Assembly: GCA_027019085.1 (NCBI GenBank)
Contig: JALUXG010000010.1
Coordinates: 25,366-89,365 of the forward strand
Direction of reading: 5' to 3'
DNA from: Rhodanobacteraceae bacterium
Lineage (GTDB): Bacteria > Pseudomonadota > Gammaproteobacteria > Xanthomonadales > Rhodanobacteraceae
Length of the DNA: 64,000 nucleotides
A program made the translations under genes and the position numbers. Shown here in pieces: positions 29,631-41,727 of the stretch. Position 1 is the stretch's first letter. Every line of letters begins with the position of its first letter. The notes under the pieces are model-generated. The model ran no database searches, was not told where the DNA came from, and saw nothing but the letters and a program-made list of their open reading frames with translations.

Positions 29631-30410
29631 TTACTTCTTGGACTGCGCCGGCGCGTCAACGCGGGCACCGGTGGCGAAGAAGTCGTGCAGGTCATGCGCG
29701 AACTCGTCGAACTGCGCATAGGTCAAGCGGTTCGAGCGGGTGAAGAAGTTGTAGGCGAGCACGGCCGGGATGGCGGTGAACAGACCGATGGCCGTCATGA
29801 TCAACGCTTCGCCCACTGGACCGGCAACTGCGGTGATCGATGCCTCGCCCGTGGCGCCAATGCCGATCAGGGCGTGGTAGATGCCCCACACGGTACCGAG
29901 CAGACCGACGAACGGTGCGGACGAGCCAACCGTGGCCAGCAAGGTCATGCCGCCTTCCAGGCGCAGGCTTTCACGTGCCACGGCCTGGCGCAGGGCGCGG
30001 TCGATGAACTCGGACCGGTTCAGCGACTCGGCCAGACGACCACCGTCGGAACGCTGGTGATGAGCCGCCGCCGATGCGCAGTCCAGTGCGATCTTGGAAA
30101 ACGGTTCGGACTTGGGCTGCGCTTCCATCTCGCGAATGGATTCCTGCGCGGACGGGTTGTTCCAGAATGCCGCCATGACCTTTTCGGCACGTGCGCGGAT
30201 CATCGAATTGCGAATGAAGTTCGCGACGATGAAGTACCAGGAGAGCAGTGACATCACCAGCAGGGTGATGAACACGATCCAGCCCAGCGCATCGAAATGC
30301 TGGATCAGGTTGTCAAAACCCATCTGCGAGATGGCCTGGGCGTTGGCGTCGCCTCCAAGCGTCGGCTGCGGAGCGCCTGCCGGGGGAGTCGGAGTGGTCT
30401 GTAGAAACAT
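29631..30410 (-). CDS. exbB: Biopolymer transport protein ExbB
   Basis: ExbB (259 residues) forms the pentameric proton channel around ExbD. Three transmembrane helices are visible: VFITLLVMSLLSWYFIVANFI, then TLLATVGSSAPFVGLLGTVWG and ALIMTAIGLFTAIPAVLAY. The conserved GSSAPFVGLLGTVWGI and the Glu of GEALI are typical. The N-terminus is preceded by a short Pro- and Thr-rich segment. It lies 60 bases after tonB and directly before the exbD genes, as one operon. Confidence 0.96.
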   Translation of the reverse strand: MFLQTTPTPPAGAPQPTLGGDANAQAISQMGFDNLIQHFDALGWIVFITLLVMSLLSWYFIVANFIRNSMIRARAEKVMAAFWNNPSAQESIREMEAQPKSEPFSKIALDCASAAAHHQRSDGGRLAESLNRSEFIDRALRQAVARESLRLEGGMTLLATVGSSAPFVGLLGTVWGIYHALIGIGATGEASITAVAGPVGEALIMTAIGLFTAIPAVLAYNFFTRSNRLTYAQFDEFAHDLHDFFATGARVDAPAQSKK

Positions 30411-30469
30411 AACGCTACCTTTGGAAAATCAAGCGAGGAACATGCTGTGGAAAAGGGAAAACACCGGGC

Positions 30470-31126
30470 TCAGTAGCCCCCGAGTTTGAACTGGACCGGG
30501 ATCTTGCCCCAAGTCTCGTACGGTACACCATTGCGCGTGCCTGGATTGAACTTCCAGCGCCTCGCTGCCTGCACGGCCGCACGGTCCAATTCCCTGTAGC
30601 CACTGGACTGGTCGACCTTCACTTCCTTCGGCGTGCCGTCGACACCCACCAGTACCAGCAGGATCACGGTGCCTTCATGGTGCATGCGCCGTGCCTGTGG
30701 CGGATAGCGCGGCGGGATGCGCTGACGATACGACAGATCCGCACTGGGTGCGACATCGCGCGGCGGCGGCGGCGGCGACGGCGGTGCCGGCGGCGTGGCC
30801 ACGGCCATCGGCGATGGCACGTTGACCGGCGGCGGCGGAGTCGGCGGCGGCGGGGTCGGCGGCGGCTTTTGCTGCACGATCACCTTCGGCGGCGGAATCT
30901 TCGGCGGCTTCGGTGGCGGCGGCGGTGGCGGTGGCGGTGGCGGCGGCGGCTCGATGAAGGTCACCTGCACCACGTCCTGCTTCTTGGTCTCCTTCTTGCC
31001 CGGTGGGGAAGCCGGGGATGCCAGCAGCAGCAGGGCAAAGCCATGCAGTGCGATGGTCACCGCGATCGCCCACGTACGTCGCCAGTTGAACGCCGTGCGG
31101 CCGGAGTTGTCAGTCTGTGAGGCCAT
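30470..31126 (-). CDS. tonB: TonB energy-transducing protein
   Basis: TonB (218 residues) is anchored in the inner membrane and transmits ExbBD energy to outer-membrane receptors. An N-terminal signal-anchor (TWAIAVTIALHGFALLLLA) has the conserved His in ALHGF. A long Pro-rich region (residues about 50-125; PPPPPPPPKPPKIPP type) spans the periplasm. The globular C-terminal domain includes RYPPQARRMHHEGTVILLVL and GYRELDRAAVQAARRWKFNP, the YPxxA and W-F-P motifs of the family. The Pro tract is encoded by CCG-rich repeats, a low-complexity stretch prone to slippage. It is the first gene of the tonB-exbB-exbD-exbD operon. Confidence 0.96.
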   Translation of the reverse strand: MASQTDNSGRTAFNWRRTWAIAVTIALHGFALLLLASPASPPGKKETKKQDVVQVTFIEPPPPPPPPPPPPPKPPKIPPPKVIVQQKPPPTPPPPTPPPPVNVPSPMAVATPPAPPSPPPPPRDVAPSADLSYRQRIPPRYPPQARRMHHEGTVILLVLVGVDGTPKEVKVDQSSGYRELDRAAVQAARRWKFNPGTRNGVPYETWGKIPVQFKLGGY

Positions 31127-31305
31127 CAGTCAGTTGCTAAGTCCAACAAAATGTTGTTGTCCACCCGAACCAGGCGATGCCAGCGTGGTCGCTGCATCAC
31201 CCCATCCGTGGAGCGTAAGTCCTTCAAGGTACACCAGCGAGACGCTTTTGTACAGCCTTGGTTCAGGTACGAAAATATCAATTCAAATCAATCGCTTGTG
31301 TCGCT

Positions 31306-32601
31306 TCAGCGGCCTGCTTTCTTGAGCCAGGCATGCGCCTTCGCGCGGGTTGTCGGATCCTGCTCGGCCTTGCGCATGGCGGCGATGGCCGCACCCTTGT
31401 TGCCCAGTGCGCGCTCGGCCTCGGCCAGGACCATATAAGCCTTGCCTGGATGGTCCAGCCCGCGCTTGATCGCCGATTTCGCGTAGCGGCGCGCTTCCGC
31501 AGCGTGCCTGTGTCCTTCGCTCAGCAACAGGCTGGCCACCTGCAGATCCATCTGGCCGTTCGGCGCCGTCTTGGCCGCAAGCTTGTATTCGCGGATGGCG
31601 CCCTTGATGTCGTCATCCAGATAGCTGGCGTCGCCCCGGATGCGGTAGGTGTCGTAGCCCGGTTTGACCAGGCCCTTGGTCTCGCCTTCCTTGAGTACCG
31701 CGAGTGCGGCCTCGGCCTCGGGTTTGGGCTTGCTCATGTTCTGCGCCTGCATCATGTGCAGCTTGGCCAGAAGGATGTAGTCCTTGCCTTCCTTCAACAG
31801 GCCCTTGGCCCGCGCGTTTTCCATCAGCTTCAGGGCGTCATCGTACTTGCCGGCGCCCACCATGACCGCCACTGCGTTGTGCAAGGTAGTCATGTCATCG
31901 GGATTCTTGGCCAGCTGCGACTTGGCGGCGGCAATGGCCTGTCCGGTGTCGCCCAGTTCCGAATAACTGGCTGCCAGCACCTGGTTCCAGGACGAGTTCG
32001 GCTTGTTGGTCATCGACATCGCCTGCTTGATCGCCGCCACCGCGTTCTTGTACTGGCCGAGGCGGTAATAGGCGATGCCCTGAAGACCATACGAGTCGGC
32101 TGTCTGGCGCTTGCCGTCCTTTCTCCAGGTATTGATGAGGTCGATCGACTTCTGGTACTTGCCGTCCGCCATGTAGAACTGTGCCAACTGGTACTCCATG
32201 TCGAAGTACGTGTCGTTCGGCATCACGTTCAGTTTCAGCGCCTTTTCCAGATCGGTCACGGCCTGGTCCACATGTCCCTGCTTGTAGGCGATGTTGGCGA
32301 GGATCTGGTTGGCCACCACCTGCGCATATTTGGACTTGGTGTCCTTGCCATCGGCCAGCGGCTTGAGCAATTCGGTGGCCTTGGCGTAGTCGCCGGCATT
32401 GTAGGCCTTGGCACCCTTGTTCACGGCGTCGGCATCGGATTGCTTGACCAGGTCCAGCTTTGGCGCCTTGCGTGTGGCATTGGGGTATTTGGTCTCGCTC
32501 TTCTGGCTATCGGCTCTTCCGCCGGCCACGGCCACGCCGGTGACCATCACCAGCGCCAGCGCACCGGCCAGAAGCATTCTTGAGATCGATACCACCTTCA
32601 T
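31306..32601 (-). CDS. Secreted tetratricopeptide-repeat protein
   Basis: This 431-residue protein starts with a signal peptide (MKVVSISRMLLAGALALVMV, cleavage near AVA-GG). Several TPR-like helix pairs follow (for example KGAKAYNAGDYAKATELL, GIAYYRLGQYKNAVAAIK and YRIRGDASYLDDDIKGAIRE). TPR domains mediate protein contacts; no catalytic motif is seen. ATG 32601 has AAGAGG upstream. It lies 180 bases before tonB on the same strand, so it may be co-transcribed or only adjacent. Similar TPR proteins next to tonB are common in Xanthomonadales, but their role is unclear to me. Confidence 0.85.
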   Translation of the reverse strand: MKVVSISRMLLAGALALVMVTGVAVAGGRADSQKSETKYPNATRKAPKLDLVKQSDADAVNKGAKAYNAGDYAKATELLKPLADGKDTKSKYAQVVANQILANIAYKQGHVDQAVTDLEKALKLNVMPNDTYFDMEYQLAQFYMADGKYQKSIDLINTWRKDGKRQTADSYGLQGIAYYRLGQYKNAVAAIKQAMSMTNKPNSSWNQVLAASYSELGDTGQAIAAAKSQLAKNPDDMTTLHNAVAVMVGAGKYDDALKLMENARAKGLLKEGKDYILLAKLHMMQAQNMSKPKPEAEAALAVLKEGETKGLVKPGYDTYRIRGDASYLDDDIKGAIREYKLAAKTAPNGQMDLQVASLLLSEGHRHAAEARRYAKSAIKRGLDHPGKAYMVLAEAERALGNKGAAIAAMRKAEQDPTTRAKAHAWLKKAGR

Positions 32602-32784
32602 CGTGCACCTCTTGGTTGCAGGGCTATGCGCGTTGGCCGCGCGGTCAAGACGACAAGAGTACCCGTTTCTCCCTTGCGGACTCAAGTCGCATGCCGCGGT
32701 ATCAGCATACCCCAGCGTATTGATTTTACTAAATATTTACATTTTCGCGCGTGCTGCGGCTTGGCTGCTCCGCGCGTGCGGTGA

Positions 32785-36391
<3,607 letters not shown>

Positions 36392-36475
36392 ACGCGCACT
36401 CCGTCATGCTGACCGGCGAGACACGAAAACCGTGCCAGGCCGATGCGCTACGCAGGCCTCGAAAGCCCAGTGAAC

Positions 36476-37576
36476 CTACAGCCGCAACGGCATGATCACG
36501 TGGCGGATCCGCTCATCGTCACTTGCCTGCAGCAGACAGCTCGATTGCGCATCACGCAACTTGACCGTGACCGTGTCGCCGGATAATGCACCCAGAGCAT
36601 CCATCAGATAGCCAACATTGAAGCCCACCGCAATATCGTCCACCTGGGTATCGGCTTCCAACTCCTCGACCGCCTCTTCCTGTTCGGGGTTATGCGCCTT
36701 GATGCACAGTTTTCCGGGGCTGACCTCCAGCTTCACGCCACGGTATTTCTCGTTGGAGAGAATGGCTGCGCGTTGCAATGCCGCTCGCAGCAAGTCGCGC
36801 GGCAACATCACTTCCTTGTCCGCTCCGATGGGGATCACGGCCTCGTAATCGGGGAAGCGCCCGTCAATCAGCTTGGACGTGAATGTCACCGCGCCTCGGC
36901 GCACGCGCAGGTGATTGCGTCCAAATTCGAGTTCGACCTCGCCTTCCCCGGCTTCGAACAAGCCGATCAGTTCGATCACACCCTTGCGCGGAATGATGAT
37001 CTGCCGCCGTGCGCCAACATCCGACGCCAGCGCCGTTTCGGCCAGGGCAAGGCGATGGCCGTCGGTGGCCACGCAGCGCAGGCTGTCCTCGTTGAGATCC
37101 AGAAGCATGCCATTGAGGTAATAACGCACGTCCTGATTGGCCATGGCGAACGCGGTATGGTCCATCAGCTTCTTCAGCACGGCCTCGGGCAGGCTGACCT
37201 GTTCGACCAGGTCGATGTTGTCGATAGTCGGAAATTCGCTGGCGGGGAGCGTGGCCAGAGTAAACCGGCTGCGCCCGGCCTTGAGTGCCATCCGTTCGCC
37301 CTGCAGGCTCAGGTCGATCGCCACGCCATCCGGCAAGGCACGCACGATGTCGAACAGCTTGCGTGCCGGCAGGGTGATTTCACCATCCTGCGCCTGTCCG
37401 ACCTCGATGCTGGCGAGCATTTCCACTTCCAGATCGGTCCCGGTGAAAGCCACCTTGCCGTCCTGAACCTGCACCAGAAGGTTGGCCAGTACAGGCAGTG
37501 TCTGCCGGCGCTCGACCACGCCCACGACCTGTTGCAAGGGTTTGAGCAGCGCTTCTCGTTGAATCCCGAATTGCAT
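36476..37576 (-). CDS. dnaN: DNA polymerase III beta sliding clamp
   Basis: The beta clamp (366 residues) tethers polymerase III to DNA. Three repeated clamp domains are expected; the sequence shows MQFGIQREALLKPLQQVVGVV at the N-terminus, LPEAVLKKLMDHTAFAMANQ in the middle, and the C-terminal IRHVIMPLRL that ends most clamps. The start ATG 37576 follows the origin-like spacer. It is the second gene after dnaA. Confidence 0.98.
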   Translation of the reverse strand: MQFGIQREALLKPLQQVVGVVERRQTLPVLANLLVQVQDGKVAFTGTDLEVEMLASIEVGQAQDGEITLPARKLFDIVRALPDGVAIDLSLQGERMALKAGRSRFTLATLPASEFPTIDNIDLVEQVSLPEAVLKKLMDHTAFAMANQDVRYYLNGMLLDLNEDSLRCVATDGHRLALAETALASDVGARRQIIIPRKGVIELIGLFEAGEGEVELEFGRNHLRVRRGAVTFTSKLIDGRFPDYEAVIPIGADKEVMLPRDLLRAALQRAAILSNEKYRGVKLEVSPGKLCIKAHNPEQEEAVEELEADTQVDDIAVGFNVGYLMDALGALSGDTVTVKLRDAQSSCLLQASDDERIRHVIMPLRL

Positions 37577-37787
37577 GTGTGTGCCCCTTGTCCCCTATCC
37601 AAAAGATTGTAGTGATAAATGAAAAAGCGGTGGTAGCTGGCTCTGTGTGTATCGGGGTAAGCCAAATTTTTGCATGTTTTCCAGTAACTTGCGTGCATCG
37701 TTGCTGCATGCAAGGTGTTTGGAAGCCTGTGCATGCGCTGTGGACAAGTCGCCATGTGGGCGTACTTCACAACTTGTCCACAACTAT
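37577..37787. other. oriC: Candidate replication origin (dnaA-dnaN spacer)
   Basis: This 211-base spacer is AT-richer than its surroundings. It holds two perfect TTGTCCACA DnaA boxes, at 37739-37747 (minus) and 37774-37782 (plus), in inverted orientation 26 bases apart. AT-rich stretches at 37608-37635 and 37660-37685 could be unwinding elements. The dnaA-dnaN spacer is a known oriC location in several gammaproteobacteria, including Xanthomonadales. The dnaA-rpmH spacer has no good box. Confidence 0.6.
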
Positions 37788-39125
37788 TCAACCGGTGAGT
37801 ATACGGATCAATTGCTCCCAGTCCTGTTTCAGGCGTGCGTCCTTGTCCATCAAGGTGCGGATCGTGCGGCAGGCGTGCAGCACTGTGGTGTGGTCGCGTC
37901 CGCCAAACGCCTCGCCGATCTCGGGAAGGCTGTGTTCGGTCAGTTCCTTGGACAATGTCATGGCCAGCTGGCGGGGGCGCGCCAGCGAGCGAACGCGGCG
38001 CTTGGACAACAGGTCCGAAAGACGGATCTGGTAGTAGTCCGCCACCGTTTTCTGGATGTTGGGCACCGTGACGGCCAGGGCGTGCGTACTGAGCAGGTCG
38101 CGCAGGGTTTCCTGGGCAAAATCGGCGCTGATGGCGCGACCAAAGAAGTGCGCGCGTGCGGCGAGTGTATTGAGTGCACCTTCCAGGTCGCGCACGTTGG
38201 AGCGGATGCGTCGCGCCAGCAACATGGCTACGTCGTGGGGCACGTCGACACCTTTTTCCTGGGCCTTGGAGAGCAGGATGGCGGCACGGGTCTCGAAATC
38301 CGGCGGCTCGATGGCCACCGACAGTCCCCAGCCCAGGCGCGATTTAAGACGCGGCTCGAGCTTGTCGACTTCCTTGGGGTAACGGTCGCAGGTCAGGATG
38401 ATCTGTTGCTTGCCCTCGAACAGGGCGTTGAAGGTGTGGAAGAACTCTTCCTGCGTGGTGTCCTTGCCGGCGAAGAACTGGATGTCGTCGATCAGCAGCG
38501 CATCAACCGAACGGAAACGGCGTTTGAAGGCATCCATGTTCTTGGCGCGCAGGGCCTCGATCATGGCGCTGACGAACTGTTCCGAGCGCAGGTACAGCAC
38601 CTTGGTGCCCGGTTTGTGGTGGCACATCAGGTTGCCGGCGGCGTGCATCAGGTGGGTTTTGCCCAGACCGGTGCCACCGTACAGCAGCAACGGGTTGTAG
38701 GCGCGGCCCGGATTCTGTGCCACCTGCATCGCGGCCGCCTTGCCGAGCTGGTTCGATTTGCCCTCGATGAAGGTTTCGAAGGTGTAATGCGGATCCAGAT
38801 GCTGTGCGCCTGACGGGACAGCAGGCGCGGCCGTCGACACGGGAACGGGCGCATCGTGGCCGTTGGCAGCCTCCCGGGCAGTTGACGGCACCGAACCCAC
38901 ACTCAGTTGCACCCGGATGCGGGCTCCCTGAAGGTGTTCGAGCACGGCCTGGATACGAGCCAGGTAATCGTTGCGCACGACGTCGAGGGTGTAGGCATTG
39001 GGCGCGAAAAGATGCAGACCCTCACCTTCGTCGCGAGCCTGAAGCGGCAGCAACCAGGTGTGCAGGTCCTCCTGATGGAGTTCGCTTTCCAGGCGCTGCA
39101 GGCAGCGCTGCCACAAATCGCTCAT
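37788..39125 (-). CDS. dnaA: Chromosomal replication initiator DnaA
   Basis: DnaA (445 residues) opens the origin. Domain I ([20 protein letters not shown]), a variable linker (residues about 75-110), the AAA+ domain with Walker [12 protein letters not shown] (Lys156) and Walker [13 protein letters not shown], and the DNA-binding domain IV ([16 protein letters not shown]) are all seen. The start is ATG 39125 with GAAGG upstream; the frame is open to 39212. It is divergent from rpmH, and downstream lies dnaN across the candidate origin. Confidence 0.98.
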   Translation of the reverse strand: MSDLWQRCLQRLESELHQEDLHTWLLPLQARDEGEGLHLFAPNAYTLDVVRNDYLARIQAVLEHLQGARIRVQLSVGSVPSTAREAANGHDAPVPVSTAAPAVPSGAQHLDPHYTFETFIEGKSNQLGKAAAMQVAQNPGRAYNPLLLYGGTGLGKTHLMHAAGNLMCHHKPGTKVLYLRSEQFVSAMIEALRAKNMDAFKRRFRSVDALLIDDIQFFAGKDTTQEEFFHTFNALFEGKQQIILTCDRYPKEVDKLEPRLKSRLGWGLSVAIEPPDFETRAAILLSKAQEKGVDVPHDVAMLLARRIRSNVRDLEGALNTLAARAHFFGRAISADFAQETLRDLLSTHALAVTVPNIQKTVADYYQIRLSDLLSKRRVRSLARPRQLAMTLSKELTEHSLPEIGEAFGGRDHTTVLHACRTIRTLMDKDARLKQDWEQLIRILTG

Positions 39126-39256
39126 CGGAGCCTTCACCGGACATCGATCGCGATCGCGCGCATGCGCGACCGAAGTCGATGAGTCTAGCAGCATGCACGA
39201 ACTGGAAAGCATGAGATGATCCGGTCGAACACGTACCTGCTGCAGTTGGACTCAAC

Positions 39257-39285
39257 TTGACAGTGACACAGCCGCCCCGCATACT
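39257..39285 (+). promoter_or_regulatory. Candidate rpmH promoter
   Basis: TTGACA (39257-39262), a 17-base spacer, then CATACT (39280-39285) is a good sigma-70 promoter about 40 bases before rpmH. It lies in the 200-base divergent dnaA-rpmH spacer. Confidence 0.55.
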
Positions 39286-39324
39286 CCCGCGTCTTTTTCC
39301 GCACATCTTTATCTGGAGCACGCC

Positions 39325-39459
39325 ATGAAGCGGACCTACCAGCCGAGCAAGCTCAAGCGCGCCCGTACGCACGGTTTCCGCGCCCGCATGCGCACTGCCG
39401 ACGGTCGCAAGATCATCAATGCACGACGCGCCAAGGGCCGCAAGCGCCTGATCCCGTAA
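39325..39459 (+). CDS. rpmH: Ribosomal protein bL34
   Basis: A 44-residue, Arg- and Lys-rich protein that begins [20 protein letters not shown] and ends [10 protein letters not shown], an unmistakable bL34. It starts at ATG 39325 with a GGAGCA site. It is divergent from dnaA and five bases ahead of rnpA, the conserved rpmH-rnpA pair. Confidence 0.99.
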   Translation: MKRTYQPSKLKRARTHGFRARMRTADGRKIINARRAKGRKRLIP

Positions 39460-39464
39460 GCGGG

Positions 39465-39824
39465 GTGATCGTGACGGTCGCCGGCTTGCCGCCCGTCGCG
39501 CGGCTTCGCCGCGCCGCGGATTTCAGGGCCCTGCAAAAACCGACCGGACGTCTCGGCAGTGCATGTTTTCGCATCCGCTACCGTGACAACGCGGTCGGTT
39601 TTGCGCGTCTGGGGCAGGCGATTTCCCGACGTGTCTCCAAACGCGCGGTGGATCGCAACCGCATCCGGCGCGTGGTGCGCGAATCGTTCCGCGCAGTGCG
39701 TCACCAGCTGCCACCGGTGGACGTGCTTATCGTGGCCGGCAATCCGGCTGCGGCACGCACGCGCGGCCAGTTGCGTGAAGAGCTTGATAGTCTGTGGCAA
39801 CGGCTGGCATCGCGCCAACGTTGA
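39465..39824 (+). CDS. rnpA: Ribonuclease P protein component
   Basis: RnpA (119 residues) assists the RNase P RNA in tRNA 5' maturation. The RNR motif is KRAVDRNRIRRVVRESFR, the family signature. The start is GTG at 39465 or the next-but-one codon, GTG 39471, both after a GGGG site. It directly follows rpmH. A yidD gene, normally between rnpA and yidC, is absent: only 108 bases separate this stop from the yidC start. Confidence 0.97.
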   Translation: MIVTVAGLPPVARLRRAADFRALQKPTGRLGSACFRIRYRDNAVGFARLGQAISRRVSKRAVDRNRIRRVVRESFRAVRHQLPPVDVLIVAGNPAAARTRGQLREELDSLWQRLASRQR

Positions 39825-39932
39825 TGCACGGGCGCCAGACCGGCACAATCGCGTGCTGACCTGCCGATTCATCGCGCACCGCGACGGGCCTTTCCGCTGC
39901 GTAACGTGCGACCCTCCAACGGATGTTCCGTC

Positions 39933-41681
39933 ATGCCCCAAACGCGTACGTTCCTGCTCCTGGCGCTGGCCTTTGTCGGCTACCTGCTGTGGAATCAGTG
40001 GCAGCACGACTACCAGGTACCCGCTGCTCCGGCCCCGGCAACAGCAGCGACGAAGACGGCAAGCCCGGCGGGTGCCGGTTTGCCCACGCTGGCTGACGCG
40101 CCCGCCGCCCCGGCATCGTCCTCTACCGCCGCCGCCCCCAAGGCGGCGACACCGCCCGTACCGGGCAAGGCCACGGCGGCCGCAAGGGGAAACGGCGGTC
40201 AGCAGATCCAGGTCACGACCGACGTGCTGCGCGTGGATATCGACACGCGTGGCGGCAGTCTGGTACGCAGCGCACTGCTGGCGTATCCGGCAACGCTGAA
40301 GTCGAAGCAGTCGGTGCAGCTGTTCAGCGACAAGCCCGAGCATTTCTTCGTGGCCCAGGACGGATTGCTCAGCCGTGACGGCAAGGCTCCGGATCAGCGC
40401 GCACTTTTCCAGGCAGCAAAAACCTCCTATGACCTGCAACCGGGGCAGAAAACCCTGGTCGTGGATCTTGCCTGGACCGGGGCGGACGGACTGAAGGTCA
40501 TCAAGCGTTACACGTTCACCCGCGGCAGTTACGTGATCGATCTGCAACAGCAGGTTGTCAACGGCTCGAAGCAGGCATGGACGGTATGGCCCTATCGCCA
40601 GCTGCAACGCGTGGTGCCGCCCGAACCGACCTACCACAATTTCCTGGCAAAGTGGTCGGACCAGTCGCGCTACAGCTTTTTTGGCGCCGCCTGGTACAGC
40701 CCCGAATCGAAGTTCAAGACACTGCACTTCGACGATTTCAGCAAGGATCCGTTGAAGAAAACGGTGACGGGCGGCTGGATGGCCATGGAGCAGCACTATT
40801 TCATGGCCGCATGGATTCCGGATGCGAAGAAGCCGCAGCAGTTCAGCACCCATGTGGTGGACGGCAGTCGCCCGCGCTACCTGATCCGCGAACTGGGACA
40901 GCCCATCGAAGTGGCGCCGGGGGGGCATGCGGCCTCGCAATCGCGGCTGTATGCCGGACCCAAGCTGCGCAACGCCCTGGGCACCATCGCCCCGGGGCTG
41001 GATCTTTCGGTCGACTACGGCATGTTCACCGTGGTCGCCGCGCCCATGCATACCATGCTGACCTGGTTCCATGCCCTGACCGGCAACTGGGGAGTCGCCA
41101 TCATCCTGGTGGTGCTGCTGATCAACATCGTGCTGTACAAGCTCAACGCCGCGCAGTACCGCTCCGGCGCCAAGATGCGCAAGCTCAAGCCGCGCATGGA
41201 TGCCCTCAAGGAGCGCTACGGCGACGACAAGCAGAAGATGCAGCAGGCGATGATGGAGCTGTACAAGAAGGAGAAGGTCAATCCGGTCGCCGGCTGCCTG
41301 CCTTTGCTGGTGCAGATCCCGGTGTTCTTCGCCCTGTACACGGTGCTGCGTGAGAGCGTGGAGCTGCGCCAAGCGCCCTTCATCGGCTGGATCCATGACC
41401 TGTCCGCGCCGGACCCGTACTTCATTCTGCCGCTGATCTACGCGGGCGTGATGTACCTGACCCAGCGCATGATGCCGATGACAGCCGGCATGGATCCCAC
41501 GCAGGCGAAGATCATGAAGTGGATGCCGGTCATCTACCCGGTGTTCTTCGCGTTCTTCCCGTCCGGCCTGGTGCTGTACTACACCGTCAACGGACTGGCG
41601 CGGCTGGGCCAGCAATGGTGGGTCCTGCGCCAGTTCGAGGCCGAGGACAAGCGGCGCACCGGCAAGCCGCGAACCGCCTGA
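39933..41681 (+). CDS. yidC: Membrane protein insertase YidC
   Basis: YidC (582 residues) inserts and folds inner-membrane proteins, with or without Sec. The N-terminal helix (TFLLLALAFVGYLLW), an Ala- and Pro-rich linker, the large periplasmic beta domain (residues about 90-340), and the conserved C-terminal helices (NWGVAIILVVLLINIVLYKL onwards) are present. The start is ATG 39933 (MPQTRTF). The gene sits in the rpmH-rnpA-yidC-mnmE order. Confidence 0.98.
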   Translation: MPQTRTFLLLALAFVGYLLWNQWQHDYQVPAAPAPATAATKTASPAGAGLPTLADAPAAPASSSTAAAPKAATPPVPGKATAAARGNGGQQIQVTTDVLRVDIDTRGGSLVRSALLAYPATLKSKQSVQLFSDKPEHFFVAQDGLLSRDGKAPDQRALFQAAKTSYDLQPGQKTLVVDLAWTGADGLKVIKRYTFTRGSYVIDLQQQVVNGSKQAWTVWPYRQLQRVVPPEPTYHNFLAKWSDQSRYSFFGAAWYSPESKFKTLHFDDFSKDPLKKTVTGGWMAMEQHYFMAAWIPDAKKPQQFSTHVVDGSRPRYLIRELGQPIEVAPGGHAASQSRLYAGPKLRNALGTIAPGLDLSVDYGMFTVVAAPMHTMLTWFHALTGNWGVAIILVVLLINIVLYKLNAAQYRSGAKMRKLKPRMDALKERYGDDKQKMQQAMMELYKKEKVNPVAGCLPLLVQIPVFFALYTVLRESVELRQAPFIGWIHDLSAPDPYFILPLIYAGVMYLTQRMMPMTAGMDPTQAKIMKWMPVIYPVFFAFFPSGLVLYYTVNGLARLGQQWWVLRQFEAEDKRRTGKPRTA

Positions 41682-41727
41682 CGGGATCGATGGCGCCCGG
41701 ACCGCGGCTGCGCCATCATCGTGCCCC

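Noticed and set aside
30769..30960. A GGC-rich repeat as a possible mobile or structural repeat
   Set aside because: It is the reverse of the CCG codons for the TonB poly-proline tract, so it is coding low complexity.
39126..39324. The dnaA-rpmH spacer as the origin
   Set aside because: No good DnaA box (TTWTNCACA) is seen; it looks like a divergent promoter region. The dnaA-dnaN spacer has two perfect boxes.
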